From Nitrospina sp. (GTDB lineage: Bacteria; Nitrospinota; Nitrospinia; Nitrospinales; JACRGP01), in contig JACAVV010000043.1 of assembly GCA_024648695.1 (NCBI GenBank), forward strand, positions 1 to 35,378: 35,378 nucleotides of DNA, read 5' to 3'. The notes below the pieces were generated by a model. It was not told where the DNA came from and did not search any database. It worked only from the letters and a program-made list of their open reading frames with translations. Within the stretch, counting starts at the first letter, position 1, and every line of letters begins with the position of its first letter. Both the position numbers and the translations under genes were made by a program. Shown piece by piece: positions 17,109 through 27,400 of the stretch.

Positions 17109-17801
17109 TCAGGACCCTCCATGATTCTCATCGAAATCCCAATAAGGAACCATAGCCAATTCCCCTGAGGCTAAAGTGAGATTGGGGTCGGAAGCGACCA
17201 AATCCTCAATTTGAGTGGTCAATTTCAATGTGGCTTTTTGAACCGTTTTTGCTGAGGCAACTGAAGGAATCTGGTTAAACAGGTTAATGTAGGTTTGAAC
17301 AAGTTTCTCGGCCGAACCAATTGTAGATTTCACGGAAATGAAATCCAGTTTACGTTTTTCGATTTTTAATGCCTTTTGGGTAAACTCCAGCCAGATTTCT
17401 ACTTTTTCAGCGGCCTTGCCTAACCCTATTAAATGGGATCGGGTCTCATTTAGGGTCATTTTTTTTAACAGGGAGTTTACATAAAAAGCCAAATCATTCA
17501 AAGGGACCCCATTCAAGGTTTCACAAAGATAACTCAGGGTAAAAACCAAATTGTTAATCCTTGTATCCAATTTTAAGGCTGTTGTCGATTCCGGTCTTAA
17601 AGATTTTGATTGTTCAAATCGCGACCAGACTCCGCCAAGGTGAGTTACCTCCGTTTGACCCACCTTTATTGGTGACAACATATTTTTGCATTGCTTGATA
17701 TCTCCCTTTTCCTGACCCCAAATTTCTGCTACCGATCCTGGAAACAGGGAGCAAAGAATAATAATTGAAACAACCAAAGGCCGGAAATAAATGGAGGGCA
17801 T
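17109..17801 (-). CDS. Secreted helical protein of unknown function
   Basis: A 230-residue protein not recognised as any family. The N terminus is a signal peptide (basic start, hydrophobic core at about 8-24, then SVAEIWG). The mature part is predominantly helical with two Cys (KQCKN and YLCETL) that might pair. The C terminus ends with YWDFDENHGGS. It lies 36 bases behind the EVE-domain gene and could be cotranscribed. No ribosome site stands out before the start. Confidence 0.6.
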   Translation of the reverse strand: MPSIYFRPLVVSIIILCSLFPGSVAEIWGQEKGDIKQCKNMLSPIKVGQTEVTHLGGVWSRFEQSKSLRPESTTALKLDTRINNLVFTLSYLCETLNGVPLNDLAFYVNSLLKKMTLNETRSHLIGLGKAAEKVEIWLEFTQKALKIEKRKLDFISVKSTIGSAEKLVQTYINLFNQIPSVASAKTVQKATLKLTTQIEDLVASDPNLTLASGELAMVPYWDFDENHGGS

Positions 17802-17837
17802 TATATTAAACCGCGTTAAATAAAAATGATGGAAAAT

Positions 17838-18260
17838 TCAAACGCCATCCAGGGACGTTTTACTCAATTTAAGGATATGCTTGAATTCTGGTTTGCTCAG
17901 CGGGAGCACGGATAAACGGGTTTGTTTGACCAGAGCGATGTTTTCCAATTTGGGATCCGACTTGATAATTTCCAAAGATACCGGGTTCGCCAGGGCTTTA
18001 ATGGCTTTTAAATCCACTACCACCCAACGATCATCATTCGTTGTTGGGTCTTGATACGATTCCTTGATGACTTGGGCGATGCCTTTGACGGATTTTTCCA
18101 CGACGCTATGATAGAAAAAAACGAAATCACCCTTTTTCATTGCCATCAAATTGTTACGTGCCTGGTAGTTTCTTACTCCATCCCAATAGGTGGTTTTGTC
18201 TTTGACAAATTCGTCCCAACTATATTTAGAAGGCTCCTGTTTGACCAGCCAGAAATTCAA
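17838..18260 (-). CDS. EVE domain-containing protein
   Basis: A protein of about 140 residues that is essentially one EVE (PUA-like) domain: FWLVKQEPSKYSW at the start, YWDGVRNYQARNNLMAMKKGD, FFYHSV and a final LPLSKPEF block. EVE domains bind modified nucleobases in DNA or RNA. The frame can be extended upstream to 18305, but the start is best placed at TTG 18260: GGAG lies exactly 6 bases before it and the protein then begins MNFWLVKQEPS, as in typical family members. Confidence 0.87.
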   Translation of the reverse strand: MNFWLVKQEPSKYSWDEFVKDKTTYWDGVRNYQARNNLMAMKKGDFVFFYHSVVEKSVKGIAQVIKESYQDPTTNDDRWVVVDLKAIKALANPVSLEIIKSDPKLENIALVKQTRLSVLPLSKPEFKHILKLSKTSLDGV

Positions 18261-18638
18261 TGGATACTCCTCACGGAAAATTGTAGAAGTGGAATTATAA
18301 TCCAAATGGTCGCTAATTTCATAATAAAGTAAATATTCCTTCCAATAGGCGGGTAATTTCTTTATATTGCCCTTCAGGAAATCACTCTCCGCTTAAGGTT
18401 CCGAGTGGAAATGACAATGTTACCATTTTACAGTTGCCTCAAAAAATTCAAATTTTGTGTCTGAATTGGCCATTAGCCCCCTTTTATTTGTCCTCCTGAG
18501 GCCTTTGTTGGGATTTTTGGGTCACTCTTTCCTGAAAGTGGCTTTATATTTTGAGGAAGTCCCAAATTCCTCTTGATACAACGCTTAAACCAAAATATAA
18601 TCAAAAACTTCCAAAAAATTATGCTTCTGGGGTCTCAA
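18261..18638. other. Divergent intergenic region between the EVE gene and the aldolase operon
   Basis: No gene recognised. It contains the sigma70-like promoter at 18573-18601. A 6-bp inverted repeat, GAGGAA (18553-18558) and TTCCTC (18567-18572), lies directly before the -35 box and could be an operator or chance. The rest is unremarkable spacer. Confidence 0.5.
18573..18601 (+). promoter_or_regulatory. Near-consensus sigma70-type promoter for the aldolase genes
   Basis: TTGATA (18573-18578) and TATAAT (18596-18601) are separated by exactly 17 bases, giving 5/6 and 6/6 matches to consensus. Transcription would start near 18608. This rules out the long upstream extension of the downstream reading frame and supports translation from ATG 18639. 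Confidence 0.7.
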
Positions 18639-19589
18639 ATGTTTCGAAAGGAAATAAAGGTACTGGATTGCACAATCCGCGATGGCGGGTTGATGAACAA
18701 TCATAAATTCACGGACGATTTTGTCCGAAATGTTTATACTGCTGTAAATCAAGCGGGTGTTGATTATATCGAAATGGGATATAAGGCGGATGAATCTCAA
18801 TTCGATCGATCTGAGTTTGGACCCATGAAATTTTGCACTGAAAATGATCTTAACCGCCTGCTCGGTGATTTGGAGAAAAAGTGTAAAATTTCGGTTATGG
18901 TGGATATTGGCAGAGTGGACCCATCGACCATCGTTCCCAAGGGCGAAAGCCTGGTGGATATGATGCGGGTAGCGAGTTATGTCAAGGATATTGACAAGGC
19001 CATTGATCTCACTAACCAGATCAAGGCCAAAGGCTATGAAACAACTATCAACATCATGGCGGTGTCTCATGCCCGAGAACAGGAGTTGGATGAAGCTCTG
19101 CAACAGATTGAAAATGAAAGTGGAGTCGATGTAGTTTATCTGGTCGATAGTTTTGGCGCTTTGTATTCCGAACAAATTGCCTATATGGCCCAAAAGTACA
19201 AGACCATTTTAAAAAGCCGGGAAGTGGGAATCCATACCCACAACAATCAGCAACTGGCATTTTCTAACACGATTGAGGCGATCATTCAAAACATCAATTA
19301 TCTGGATGCGACCATCTTAGGAATTGGCCGGGCCGCCGGGAATTGTCCTTTGGAATTGCTTCTCGGATTTTTGAAAAATCCTAAATTTGATCTCCGTCCC
19401 ATTTTAGGCGTGTTGGAAACCGAGTTTGTCCGGTTGAAAGAGGAAATTGAATGGGGTTATACCATTCCTTATATGATCACCGGATCGTTGGATATCCATC
19501 CTCGCGCCGCAATGGCCTTGAGAAAATCGGATAAAAAGGACGACTACACCGGCTTTTACAATAAGTTGACGAACGAGGCGAACGTTTAG
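18639..19589 (+). CDS. HMG-CoA lyase-like / DRE-TIM metallolyase-family aldolase
   Basis: About 316 residues from the chosen start. The N terminus LDCTIRDGG carries the family Arg-Asp pair (R14, D15). HTHNN (H199, H201) supplies the divalent-metal ligands, and the C-terminal helix region is intact. Relatives include 4-hydroxy-2-oxovalerate aldolase and 2-isopropylmalate or homocitrate synthases; the short length and lack of a regulatory domain point to an aldolase/lyase. The substrate cannot be read from sequence. The frame extends back to 18573, but that stretch contains the promoter, so ATG 18639 is preferred. A KDPG-aldolase-family gene follows 5 bases later. Confidence 0.82.
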   Translation: MFRKEIKVLDCTIRDGGLMNNHKFTDDFVRNVYTAVNQAGVDYIEMGYKADESQFDRSEFGPMKFCTENDLNRLLGDLEKKCKISVMVDIGRVDPSTIVPKGESLVDMMRVASYVKDIDKAIDLTNQIKAKGYETTINIMAVSHAREQELDEALQQIENESGVDVVYLVDSFGALYSEQIAYMAQKYKTILKSREVGIHTHNNQQLAFSNTIEAIIQNINYLDATILGIGRAAGNCPLELLLGFLKNPKFDLRPILGVLETEFVRLKEEIEWGYTIPYMITGSLDIHPRAAMALRKSDKKDDYTGFYNKLTNEANV

Positions 19590-19594
19590 CCTGT

Positions 19595-20245
19595 ATGGAT
19601 CCAGGCGAATTTTCGCAACGTTTCAAAAGGGCTCCCGTGCTGGGAATCATTCGGGGGATATCTAAAGACCATTTGGATCCCGTTTTGCAATGCTCGAAAA
19701 ATGCCGGCCTTAAGTTCCTGGAAATCACAATGAATACCGAGGCCGCACCAGAGTTAATCCGGGCGGCCCGGCAGGGATATGGTTCAACGGTTTGCATAGG
19801 GGCTGGAACCGTATTATCGATTACGGATGCTCAAACGGCTCTGGATTCCGGTGCACAGTTTCTGGTATCTCCAACCATTAACACCGAGTTGGCAGAATTT
19901 TGTAACGAAAACAAAGTTCCGTATTTCCCTGGTGCGTTCACTCCTACCGAAATAGAGACTGCCTGGTCGCTGGGAGCTTGTATGGTCAAAGTGTTTCCCG
20001 CCTCATTATTGGGTCCACGGTTTTTCAAAGAAATGAAAGGACCCTTCCGCGATATTCCATTGATGGCTGTTGGAGGAGTCCGCGTGGAGAATGTTGCGGA
20101 GTATTTACAATCCGGTGCGAGCGCCCTTGCTTTTGGTGCCTCTGTGTATTCCCTGGATGCGATAAAAAAAGGCTGTTTTGCAGAAATTCAATCAAAAATC
20201 GAAGAAATTCTATTGGAAGTGAACCTGTTTTTTCCTACAATATAA
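19595..20245 (+). CDS. KDPG/KHG aldolase family protein (Eda-like)
   Basis: A 216-residue class I aldolase of usual Eda length. It has GIIRG (R20), E43 in LEITMNT, GAGTV, the Schiff-base Lys K132 in CMVKVFPAS, and the phosphate-binding end PLMAVGGV. The family cleaves 2-keto-3-deoxy-6-phosphogluconate or 4-hydroxy-2-oxoglutarate to pyruvate or glyoxylate products. Being 5 bases behind an HMGL-type aldolase suggests the two act on related 2-oxo acids in one pathway. No Entner-Doudoroff dehydratase (edd) is nearby. Confidence 0.88.
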   Translation: MDPGEFSQRFKRAPVLGIIRGISKDHLDPVLQCSKNAGLKFLEITMNTEAAPELIRAARQGYGSTVCIGAGTVLSITDAQTALDSGAQFLVSPTINTELAEFCNENKVPYFPGAFTPTEIETAWSLGACMVKVFPASLLGPRFFKEMKGPFRDIPLMAVGGVRVENVAEYLQSGASALAFGASVYSLDAIKKGCFAEIQSKIEEILLEVNLFFPTI

Positions 20246-20300
20246 GAATTATATATTGTTATCAAAGTAACTCATTCGTTCCGATTGGAGGGAGCAACAC

Positions 20301-20558
20301 ATGTCATTTGATTTTATGAAAAACCTGATGATTGCAGAAGATGACGAACGTTTTGCCAAGCTCTGCGATACTCTGGAGGATGTGATTCGCGAATTGGATG
20401 AGGATGAAGAAAGGTTCACCGATGTTGAAGTCATGCAGGCCCTGGATTATGTGGGTTTCAACTTGTTTCGCGATTCCTGGGAAGAGTTCAAAAAGATGGA
20501 ACTCTCCAAAGACCTCTATATCAAGGATCCTGAAGACGGTAAAAATCTGATCAATTGA
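20301..20558 (+). CDS. Small acidic protein of unknown function
   Basis: An 85-residue, strongly acidic protein (EDDERF, ELDEDEERF, DPEDG) that is probably helical. It has no Cys, signal peptide or membrane segment. A strong ribosome site (GGAGGGA) precedes the ATG, supporting it as a real gene. It lies 55 bases after the Eda-like gene and could be in the same transcript. Function not recognised. Confidence 0.7.
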   Translation: MSFDFMKNLMIAEDDERFAKLCDTLEDVIRELDEDEERFTDVEVMQALDYVGFNLFRDSWEEFKKMELSKDLYIKDPEDGKNLIN

Positions 20559-20578
20559 TATCGCAAATCTTTATCCAT

Positions 20579-22162
20579 TCAGTTTTGCGACATTTTATCG
20601 AACTCTTCCAACCGGCTCAATAAATGATGCATCTTCTTGTCCAAAGTGTGGATGTGTTTGCCGATTTCCTGGATTTCCTTTTTCTCATTTTTTAAATAGA
20701 TCGATTTGCATTTCTCAAGATGTTGGCCAATGTGTTCGATCATGTCATGAATTTCAGTGCTTTCATGAAATAGGTCTTCCGTTGTTTCCTGAATTTCCAT
20801 GATCATATCTGTATCGAGTGATTTCTTTTGAATATTCTTTTTGATACGTTTGGCTTTATTACGCTGGTAGGTAATGACGAATCCGGACAGCACCAAAAAC
20901 AGTAAGCCTATGGTTGCTAAATCAACTAAAAGGTAGATGTAGGAGCCAAAGAAGCGACCGGTATGAATTTCAGTGAACAGTTTCACGAGATCCATAGTGC
21001 GCTCTTCTCTGGCTTGACCTTCAAGTCCCTGGGAGCCAAGATCCATATGTTTCCACGTCGCTCCGTCTTCCATAGAAACCAGTAGACCCGAATCAGTAGC
21101 CACCCAGTACAATGGGGGGTCACTGGAATACCATTCTGTGGATTTTATTTTTATCGAGTGGGGCAGGGCCGATTCGCTTTCCACGTTGTCTTTGGGATCA
21201 ATGGATAAACCTTTCCACTGGTCACCGCCATTCCTTGTGATTTGAACTCCAAACTCCCAGGACACTATCAAATGTGAGAGGTCCTTGGGATCAACCCAGA
21301 TGGATTCAATTTTCCGCTCTTTGAATGCTTGATCTGCAACCCAGGAAATTCCCCGATTGAAGGATTTGAACAATCCCTGTTCGGAACCCACATAGAGGAA
21401 TTCCGGTTCAGTTTTTAGAGAAACAATTTGGCGAACATCCTTCCCCACTTTTTCCCAAGTTGAGGTCCAGGTTTTCCCCAAATCCTTGCTACGATAGGCG
21501 CCGTTCGCTGTGGCCAGGTAAAGCACATTCGGATTGTTTGCCGATATAGTAATGGCCCGCACATCCAGGGCGGACTCGTAACCCTTTCCGTCGAACCCCT
21601 GTGCCCAGGATTCTCCTTCATCCTCCGAAACGTAGAGTCCCATAGGTGAGGCCGCGAAAATCAATTCCGGGTTTTCCGGGTGAATTAAAATGTCTACGAT
21701 TGGTGCACTAGGTAAACCCGTAGATTCCTCAAACCATTCCAGCCAATGAGCGCCACCGTCTTCGGATTTGAAGATACCCTTTCCGGTTCCCAGGAACAGC
21801 ATTTCCGGGTCCATGGGATGGGGTGCGATGGATCGAATATCGAGATTGAACAAGCCTTCATTTATGGGTGACCAATGTAATCCCAAATCCTCAGACCTGA
21901 AGAGTCCCAGGACGGTACCGGCCAGTAAGACTGGGGAGGGGCCTGGAAGGGATCTTAGGGTTTGAACGGAAAGGCCCGCGCCTTCTACATCGAAATATTT
22001 TTTGGGCAGATATTGTTCGCTGATTTCGATTTTATCCAGTTCCAGTTCTTCCCAGTGCATTAACAACAAACCGGAAATACTGAGGGTGAGGATAAAAATC
22101 GCCGCCAGACTGCCCGTCCAACGATGGAGGCTTCTATTGTTGTGAAAAAACCTGTTTTTCAA
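20579..22162 (-). CDS. PepSY-type membrane protein carrying a seven-Asp-box beta-propeller and a His/Cys helical tail
   Basis: A 527-residue protein. The first membrane helix (about 12-36, [22 protein letters not shown]) matches PepSY-associated transmembrane segments. Residues about 75-385 carry seven Asp-box repeats: [48 protein letters not shown] and SMEDGATW. That is the sialidase/VPS10/Ycf48 propeller pattern. A second membrane helix follows (about 405-430), then a cytoplasmic coiled coil of about 95 residues. The tail is related to the FTR1 tail encoded just upstream. The start overlaps the FTR1 stop by 4 bases, so the products are made together; a role in iron uptake or ferric reduction is inferred from context. 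The catalytic sialidase residues are not expected, since only Asp boxes are visible. Confidence 0.8.
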   Translation of the reverse strand: MKNRFFHNNRSLHRWTGSLAAIFILTLSISGLLLMHWEELELDKIEISEQYLPKKYFDVEGAGLSVQTLRSLPGPSPVLLAGTVLGLFRSEDLGLHWSPINEGLFNLDIRSIAPHPMDPEMLFLGTGKGIFKSEDGGAHWLEWFEESTGLPSAPIVDILIHPENPELIFAASPMGLYVSEDEGESWAQGFDGKGYESALDVRAITISANNPNVLYLATANGAYRSKDLGKTWTSTWEKVGKDVRQIVSLKTEPEFLYVGSEQGLFKSFNRGISWVADQAFKERKIESIWVDPKDLSHLIVSWEFGVQITRNGGDQWKGLSIDPKDNVESESALPHSIKIKSTEWYSSDPPLYWVATDSGLLVSMEDGATWKHMDLGSQGLEGQAREERTMDLVKLFTEIHTGRFFGSYIYLLVDLATIGLLFLVLSGFVITYQRNKAKRIKKNIQKKSLDTDMIMEIQETTEDLFHESTEIHDMIEHIGQHLEKCKSIYLKNEKKEIQEIGKHIHTLDKKMHHLLSRLEEFDKMSQN

Positions 22163-24309
22163 GGCAATTCCCTGGGCCCGGCAGGAAGGTCTCCAGCCAA
22201 GCGGTCGTATTCATCCTGAAGGTGGTCTTCCATATAGCGCACCTGGTTGGATAGCTGGTGGACCTTGTCGTGAATTTCCCGCAAATGATCCGACAATTCT
22301 TTCAAGTCCTCATCGGCGGTGTCTTTAAGAAAAATTTCACAGCGCTTGGCATGATCAGAAATGTGCTCCACCAAATCGTGGACCGCCGATATGTCTTTCC
22401 GAATATGACTGGTTTCCTTTTGCAGTTGTTTAGATTCGATTTCGGGTTTTACTCCAAAGGTATAAATCAGGGCAAAAACGTACGCCGCAACCAGGATCAT
22501 TTGCCCGATGAAAGTCTCCCAAGTCGGGTACATGCCCATCCAGGCAATTTCCGGAACGAACTCGGCAGGGGTCATGGATACCAGGCTCCCCATTTGCAGT
22601 TCATGCAAACCTTTACCCATGAAAGTGAAAGCCATGTAGTAAAGAAGCACACTGGTCACAGCAAAAAACCATTTCACCGGAATGTGTACGCCGAGCCGGT
22701 TGATCATATAATAAACCCCCGCTAAAACCGCACATCCGACCAGAAACCCGGGAATGATTCCGGCGGAGCTTCCCTCGGCATAGGTATAAAGCGCCTTGTA
22801 AAAAAGAACCGTTTCAAATCCTTCACGGTAAACCGACAAAAAGGCGACGGTCGCAAGCGTAAAGGCACTTCCGGTGGTCATGGCTTCGCGCATTTTACCG
22901 GTGATATAGGCCTGCCATTTTTGCGCCTCTATTTTGGTGACCAGCCAGTAACTGACCCAGAACAGGACGACCACCGCAACCATCATGATCCAGCCTTCGA
23001 GTAACTCTTGGCTGGCAGTGCTGATATCCAGAATTTCGTGCAGGATATAGGCAGTTAAAAAACTAGCTAAAATGCCTACAGCCACGCCGGAATAAATCGA
23101 TTTAAGTTTGTCTTCATTGCGCGATTTGACCAGAAAGGTAATCAGGGCGGCGATGATCAATATGGCTTCAAATCCTTCGCGGACAATGATGGCAAGGGAT
23201 TGGAAAAACATGGTCATGAAACCCTGCTTTTGAATCAATACCGCTTCTGCTTCTTCCAGGTTTCCCAGAATGCCGGAATAAATCGATTCAATTTGTTCCA
23301 ACGAAGCTTTTCTTTTGATCTCTGCCCGGTAACGCCCAAAACTTGATTCCAGTAAAAGGCCCAGTTGTTTGTTTTTGTTTGCCAGGCCTCTTTCAATGGT
23401 TTCATAAGCAAGGTACGCGTCAAATGCCTGTTCTGCGGCAGAATCTATCTGCCCCTCTTTAAAAGTGGCCAGGCTTTGTTCGAGCAGGTTACGGGTTTCC
23501 TGAAATACTCCTTTGAAACTCGACCCACCGGAATCTCCATCTGTAGGTTTACCTGCAATTGCAGATACCACTGGAAGCTTAAGGTTTGAATTGGAAAAGG
23601 ATCGAATGTAATAGGTCACGTTCCAGATATCCGTAGTCGACAGGGTATCCGCCCAACCAACCATAGCCGTGCCCCCGATACCGACGCTGATGATCTGAAA
23701 ATTATCGTAAGCCTTGGTTTCCGCATCCCCTGTGAGAGCGGGGTCGGCGAGAACCGCGGGTTTGGGATTCAATTGAAAGGCGAGGGGACCGTCCCCTTTT
23801 CCGCTCAAGCCGTGGCAAATTTTACAATTCGATTCATAGATCAGTTTGCCCTGATCCAAAGACACTGGTTCCAATGGATTGACATCCATCTTGATACCAA
23901 ACTCATTGAGGATATCATTTTGTATTTTTTGGGTTTGAGATTTAACTTCGCCTGGATCGACTTTACTTTTCAAATCGGCGATCAATTTCGTAAACAAAGG
24001 CAAAGTGGAATCCGCTTGACCCGGCTTCGGCGATTGTTTGCTGATGGACTGGTAGCGGTTGTAAGACTCCTTTAGAAAAATCTGGCTTTCCTCGTACTCG
24101 CCATCATTGATGATCTTTCCATTCTGAATTCCTTCATAATATTCCTTCACCACGATATCCATCATCATGATGATCTTTTTCACACTGGATTCAAGATCCT
24201 GCGATTTTACTTCTGCGTAAACGGGAGCCGTCAAAATTGAAACCAATAGAATTAACAATAAAAAAGGAGTTGATTTGATTGTAGAGGGGGGAAAACGATT
24301 AAAAGACAT
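22159..24309 (-). CDS. Cytochrome c-FTR1 fusion, high-affinity iron permease
   Basis: About 716 residues from the chosen start. A signal peptide is followed by a helical periplasmic region. A c-type cytochrome domain follows, with CKICH at about 162-166 and a likely axial Met in GGTAMVGW at about 216. A second helical stretch leads to an FTR1 permease with about seven membrane helices. The two iron-translocation motifs REGFEAIL and REGFETVL are intact. A cytoplasmic coiled-coil tail of about 75 residues carries [13 protein letters not shown]1 imports iron coupled to ferrous oxidation; the fused cytochrome may take the electrons. The frame reaches 24360, but ATG 24309 is preferred because the signal peptide starts there and the Fur box abuts 24360. 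Confidence 0.92.
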   Translation of the reverse strand: MSFNRFPPSTIKSTPFLLLILLVSILTAPVYAEVKSQDLESSVKKIIMMMDIVVKEYYEGIQNGKIINDGEYEESQIFLKESYNRYQSISKQSPKPGQADSTLPLFTKLIADLKSKVDPGEVKSQTQKIQNDILNEFGIKMDVNPLEPVSLDQGKLIYESNCKICHGLSGKGDGPLAFQLNPKPAVLADPALTGDAETKAYDNFQIISVGIGGTAMVGWADTLSTTDIWNVTYYIRSFSNSNLKLPVVSAIAGKPTDGDSGGSSFKGVFQETRNLLEQSLATFKEGQIDSAAEQAFDAYLAYETIERGLANKNKQLGLLLESSFGRYRAEIKRKASLEQIESIYSGILGNLEEAEAVLIQKQGFMTMFFQSLAIIVREGFEAILIIAALITFLVKSRNEDKLKSIYSGVAVGILASFLTAYILHEILDISTASQELLEGWIMMVAVVVLFWVSYWLVTKIEAQKWQAYITGKMREAMTTGSAFTLATVAFLSVYREGFETVLFYKALYTYAEGSSAGIIPGFLVGCAVLAGVYYMINRLGVHIPVKWFFAVTSVLLYYMAFTFMGKGLHELQMGSLVSMTPAEFVPEIAWMGMYPTWETFIGQMILVAAYVFALIYTFGVKPEIESKQLQKETSHIRKDISAVHDLVEHISDHAKRCEIFLKDTADEDLKELSDHLREIHDKVHQLSNQVRYMEDHLQDEYDRLAGDLPAGPRELP

Positions 24310-24365
24310 AGAAATCCATAAAATATTGGTGATGCCGGAAAATAGTGGCAGGGGGCACATTTATT

Positions 24366-24384
24366 AATAATGATAATAATTATC
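24366..24384 (-). promoter_or_regulatory. Fur box upstream of the iron permease
   Basis: Read on the minus strand the site is GATAATTATTATCATTATT, matching the 19-bp Fur consensus GATAATGATAATCATTATC at 16 positions. It lies 57 bases before the preferred start of the FTR1 gene, where a promoter is expected. Iron-replete repression of the permease and the coupled propeller gene is the natural inference. Confidence 0.8.
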
Positions 24385-24451
24385 AATATTAAAGGAAGAT
24401 ATATATAAAGTCAATATTTAGAGGGGTTTTCAGGCCAAAAAATGACTTAAT

Positions 24452-27400
24452 CTACAGCCAATTATTGATCATGAGGAAAGGCGACCAGAAATAGGGGTGT
24501 TGAAATTCCTTTTGAGCCAGGAGTTTGTTTTGTGCCAAGCGAAGGGCTTCTGCTTTGGAATTTTCTGGGTCCTTGAGTTGACGGTAAAATTCTTCGACCA
24601 ATTGAGCGGTGCCCAAATCACTCACGCTCCACAGACTGCCCATCACACTTCTTGCTCCCGCCTGAATGGCAGAGCCTGCCAGACCAAAGGCCGCCTGGTC
24701 GTCTCCGGCCGCTGTCTGGCAGGCACTCAATACCAGGAGTTCAACGGGAGTTTCACGGAACTTGGTTTTGCCGATTGATTTCTTGAGTCGGTTGATCGAC
24801 ATTTTGCCATCAAATGCCAAAAGAAAATTGCCAAATCCATTGCCTGTGAAACTGCCGTGCGAGGCGATGTGGACAAGAGAAAGGGATCTGTCGTTTGTTA
24901 ATTCCTCTTCAAATCGTTCCAACGTAAAGTTCTGGTCCATCAATACAGAACCTCCGTACAGCTTTTGAATGGATGCCAATTCTTGGGGTACTGCCGCCAA
25001 CTCCGGATAACCTTGAACCGATTCGCTAAGTCCAGCCAAAAGAAGCTTCATCTTGGAGCGCTCAAGTGGTTTGGGATCGATTAAACTAAGACTGGGAGTT
25101 ACCGCCACTGCATATTTCTGAACAATAAACTGTTCCCCATCGTGCAGAGCCGAGAATGGAATGCTATTCAAAGCTTCGTGAGGCAGAAATACCAGAGTGT
25201 GTACACCGGATTTTGCTAACTCTTTGGAATAAGGCCGTATCAGGGCATCGTATAATTTCTGAGATAATTCCAGATATTCGTCTGTGCCTGGATCTTCCAA
25301 CAGGCTCCTGAATCTTTGTATCGCCTGGGTGGTTTCTTCGGCTCCAGCAGGGACGGAATACCTGTGCAAACCGGAAGGCAAATGCACCAGCAACTCCAGT
25401 CGGTCAGGAAGCAGAATAGGATATATCACTGCCGCATCTTTGGCGACTTTATCGAGTGATACCTTATGCGCTTCGTATTCAGCAACACACTCGTCTTTAA
25501 AATAGGCTCGCAATTCAGCGGCTTTTAATTGTTCCACCGTTGACCGGGCTTCCAATAAAAAGGCGTTGATTGTTGTTGGATCAACACTTGCTTCACTGGC
25601 CTGCAACAGAGCATTTACCAGATCAAGATACACCGGCGAAATAGACTGATTGAAATAATGTCTGGGCGAGCCATATCGTGCCAGGCTTTCCTGTCGGGTT
25701 TCGTTGAGGATGTTCACTGCCGCCCGGTAAGAATGGAGTGAGTTTTCTTTTTCGCCCATAGCCCACAGGACGCGTCCTTCCTGCCAACGCCAGAGATAAA
25801 TCATCTCTGGTGCTTCCTCCTGCTCAGCTGAGCGTAGAGCCTGGCGAGTGAGGTAGAGAGCTTCTTCGTATCGATTCCGGTCTTCATACAGTTTGCCAAG
25901 GTTTCCCAAGGCATAGGATCGAGCACGGAATTCCTGCAGGCTTTCGGTTACTTCAATTGCTTTTGCAAGAGATTTATAGGCACCGACATATCCACCCTTG
26001 GTGAATTTGGACGACGTCTGGGCCAATTGCTCGTAGGACTTGGCCAGATGGATCAGAATGTAGGCTTTGTCGATTTGGTCATCCAACTGCAAGGTCCATT
26101 GACGCGCCGCGTCCAGTCTTTGCAGAACCTGTTCGGTGCTTCCGGTCGCAAGAGCCGCTCGCGCCTCGTTCGACACCGCCTTGGCAAAGTTGATCTTTTG
26201 TCCACTCTTTCGCGCAACTTCGGCGCTTTTATGATAGTGGAGCATGGCCTCCTGATATATCCCGCTTTGAACATAGTAGTTTCCCATGCTGTTTAAGGAG
26301 GCTGTTTCCAAATCATAATTGCTGGTTCCCGTGGCGATTTTCATTCCTCGAGTGAGCATGGCCTTTGCCTCTTCACCATTACCCAAGGCGAGATTCGCAT
26401 TTCCTATGGCTACCATCAGAGAAGCCATTTGTTCCTCATCTCCCACCTGTTCAGCGATTTGAAAAGCTAAACCCAGCGTTTCAAGAGACTCAGAATACTT
26501 TCCTAAAGCCTGTTGGGTATGGGCCAGTTGGCGAAGCGTACTGTGGCGTTGCTCCAGATTACCTCTTTGGGCTAACAGCATGGATGCCTGAGCCAGATTC
26601 TCTTCCGCCTGATCAAAATCTCCTTCTCGAAAAGCTTGCAATCCCTTGGCAGTTTCGATACTGGCAACTTCAAACGGTTTGAATTTCTGCTTGTCTGCAG
26701 GGATATCAACCAACTCGACCTGCCCTGAACGAGTTTTGGGGATGTCTATTTCAGGGCTATAAACCATCAGCATTTCTTCAGGAGAAGCAGGAATGCCCCT
26801 GGTTTTAGCTACTTTAAGACCACCACCAATGTTTCCTGCCGATTTTAAAGAGCAACTTTGTCTCAAACGTTGAGACGGATCTATATAGGCGGTTTTCAAA
26901 GCCACCGTCCCCTGCACCGTGTTGCTTTCGGGAGAAGTTACATTTATTTGTCCATCAATTCCAGTTTGCGAAGTCGATTGGATGATACTGTCGGGATTAC
27001 TCAACAAAAAATCGGTTGTGATATTGATGTCCCCGCCATTTCCCCCGATGGCATTGGCTGAAATAGTGCTGTTATCTAGGGAAACAACGTTTGAGTCCAG
27101 GTTGATGTCCCCACCGTTACCCACACCCGCACCCACGTTGGTGCTAATTTGACTATCTTTTAAATGAATAAAGGACCCGGATGATAAATCGATGGTGCCG
27201 CCGAAAGAGTTCGCTGATTCCGTTTTGATTTCGCTACGGGTTAAAAGTATTTCCGAGCCGGGGCCTACTGTTATACTTCCTGCTTCAGCAGGGGATATTA
27301 AACTTGTGCTGGAACTGCTAATTTCTGAATCTTCAAGATTTAACCTGGAAAAATTGGTGATTGAAATAGTTCCTACGTTTCCTTGTGAATCCGAATTCGT

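Noticed and set aside
18585-19193. 202-codon minus-strand frame
   Set aside because: It lies antisense to the HMGL-type aldolase, whose family motifs are unmistakable, and covers its promoter.
20561-20590. TCGCAAA / TTTGCGA inverted repeat between convergent genes
   Set aside because: The loop is 16 bases, there is no T-tract, and the arm lies partly inside the end of the propeller gene; a terminator is not supported.
22258-22725. 155-codon plus-strand frame
   Set aside because: It lies antisense to the FTR1 permease and has no recognisable features.
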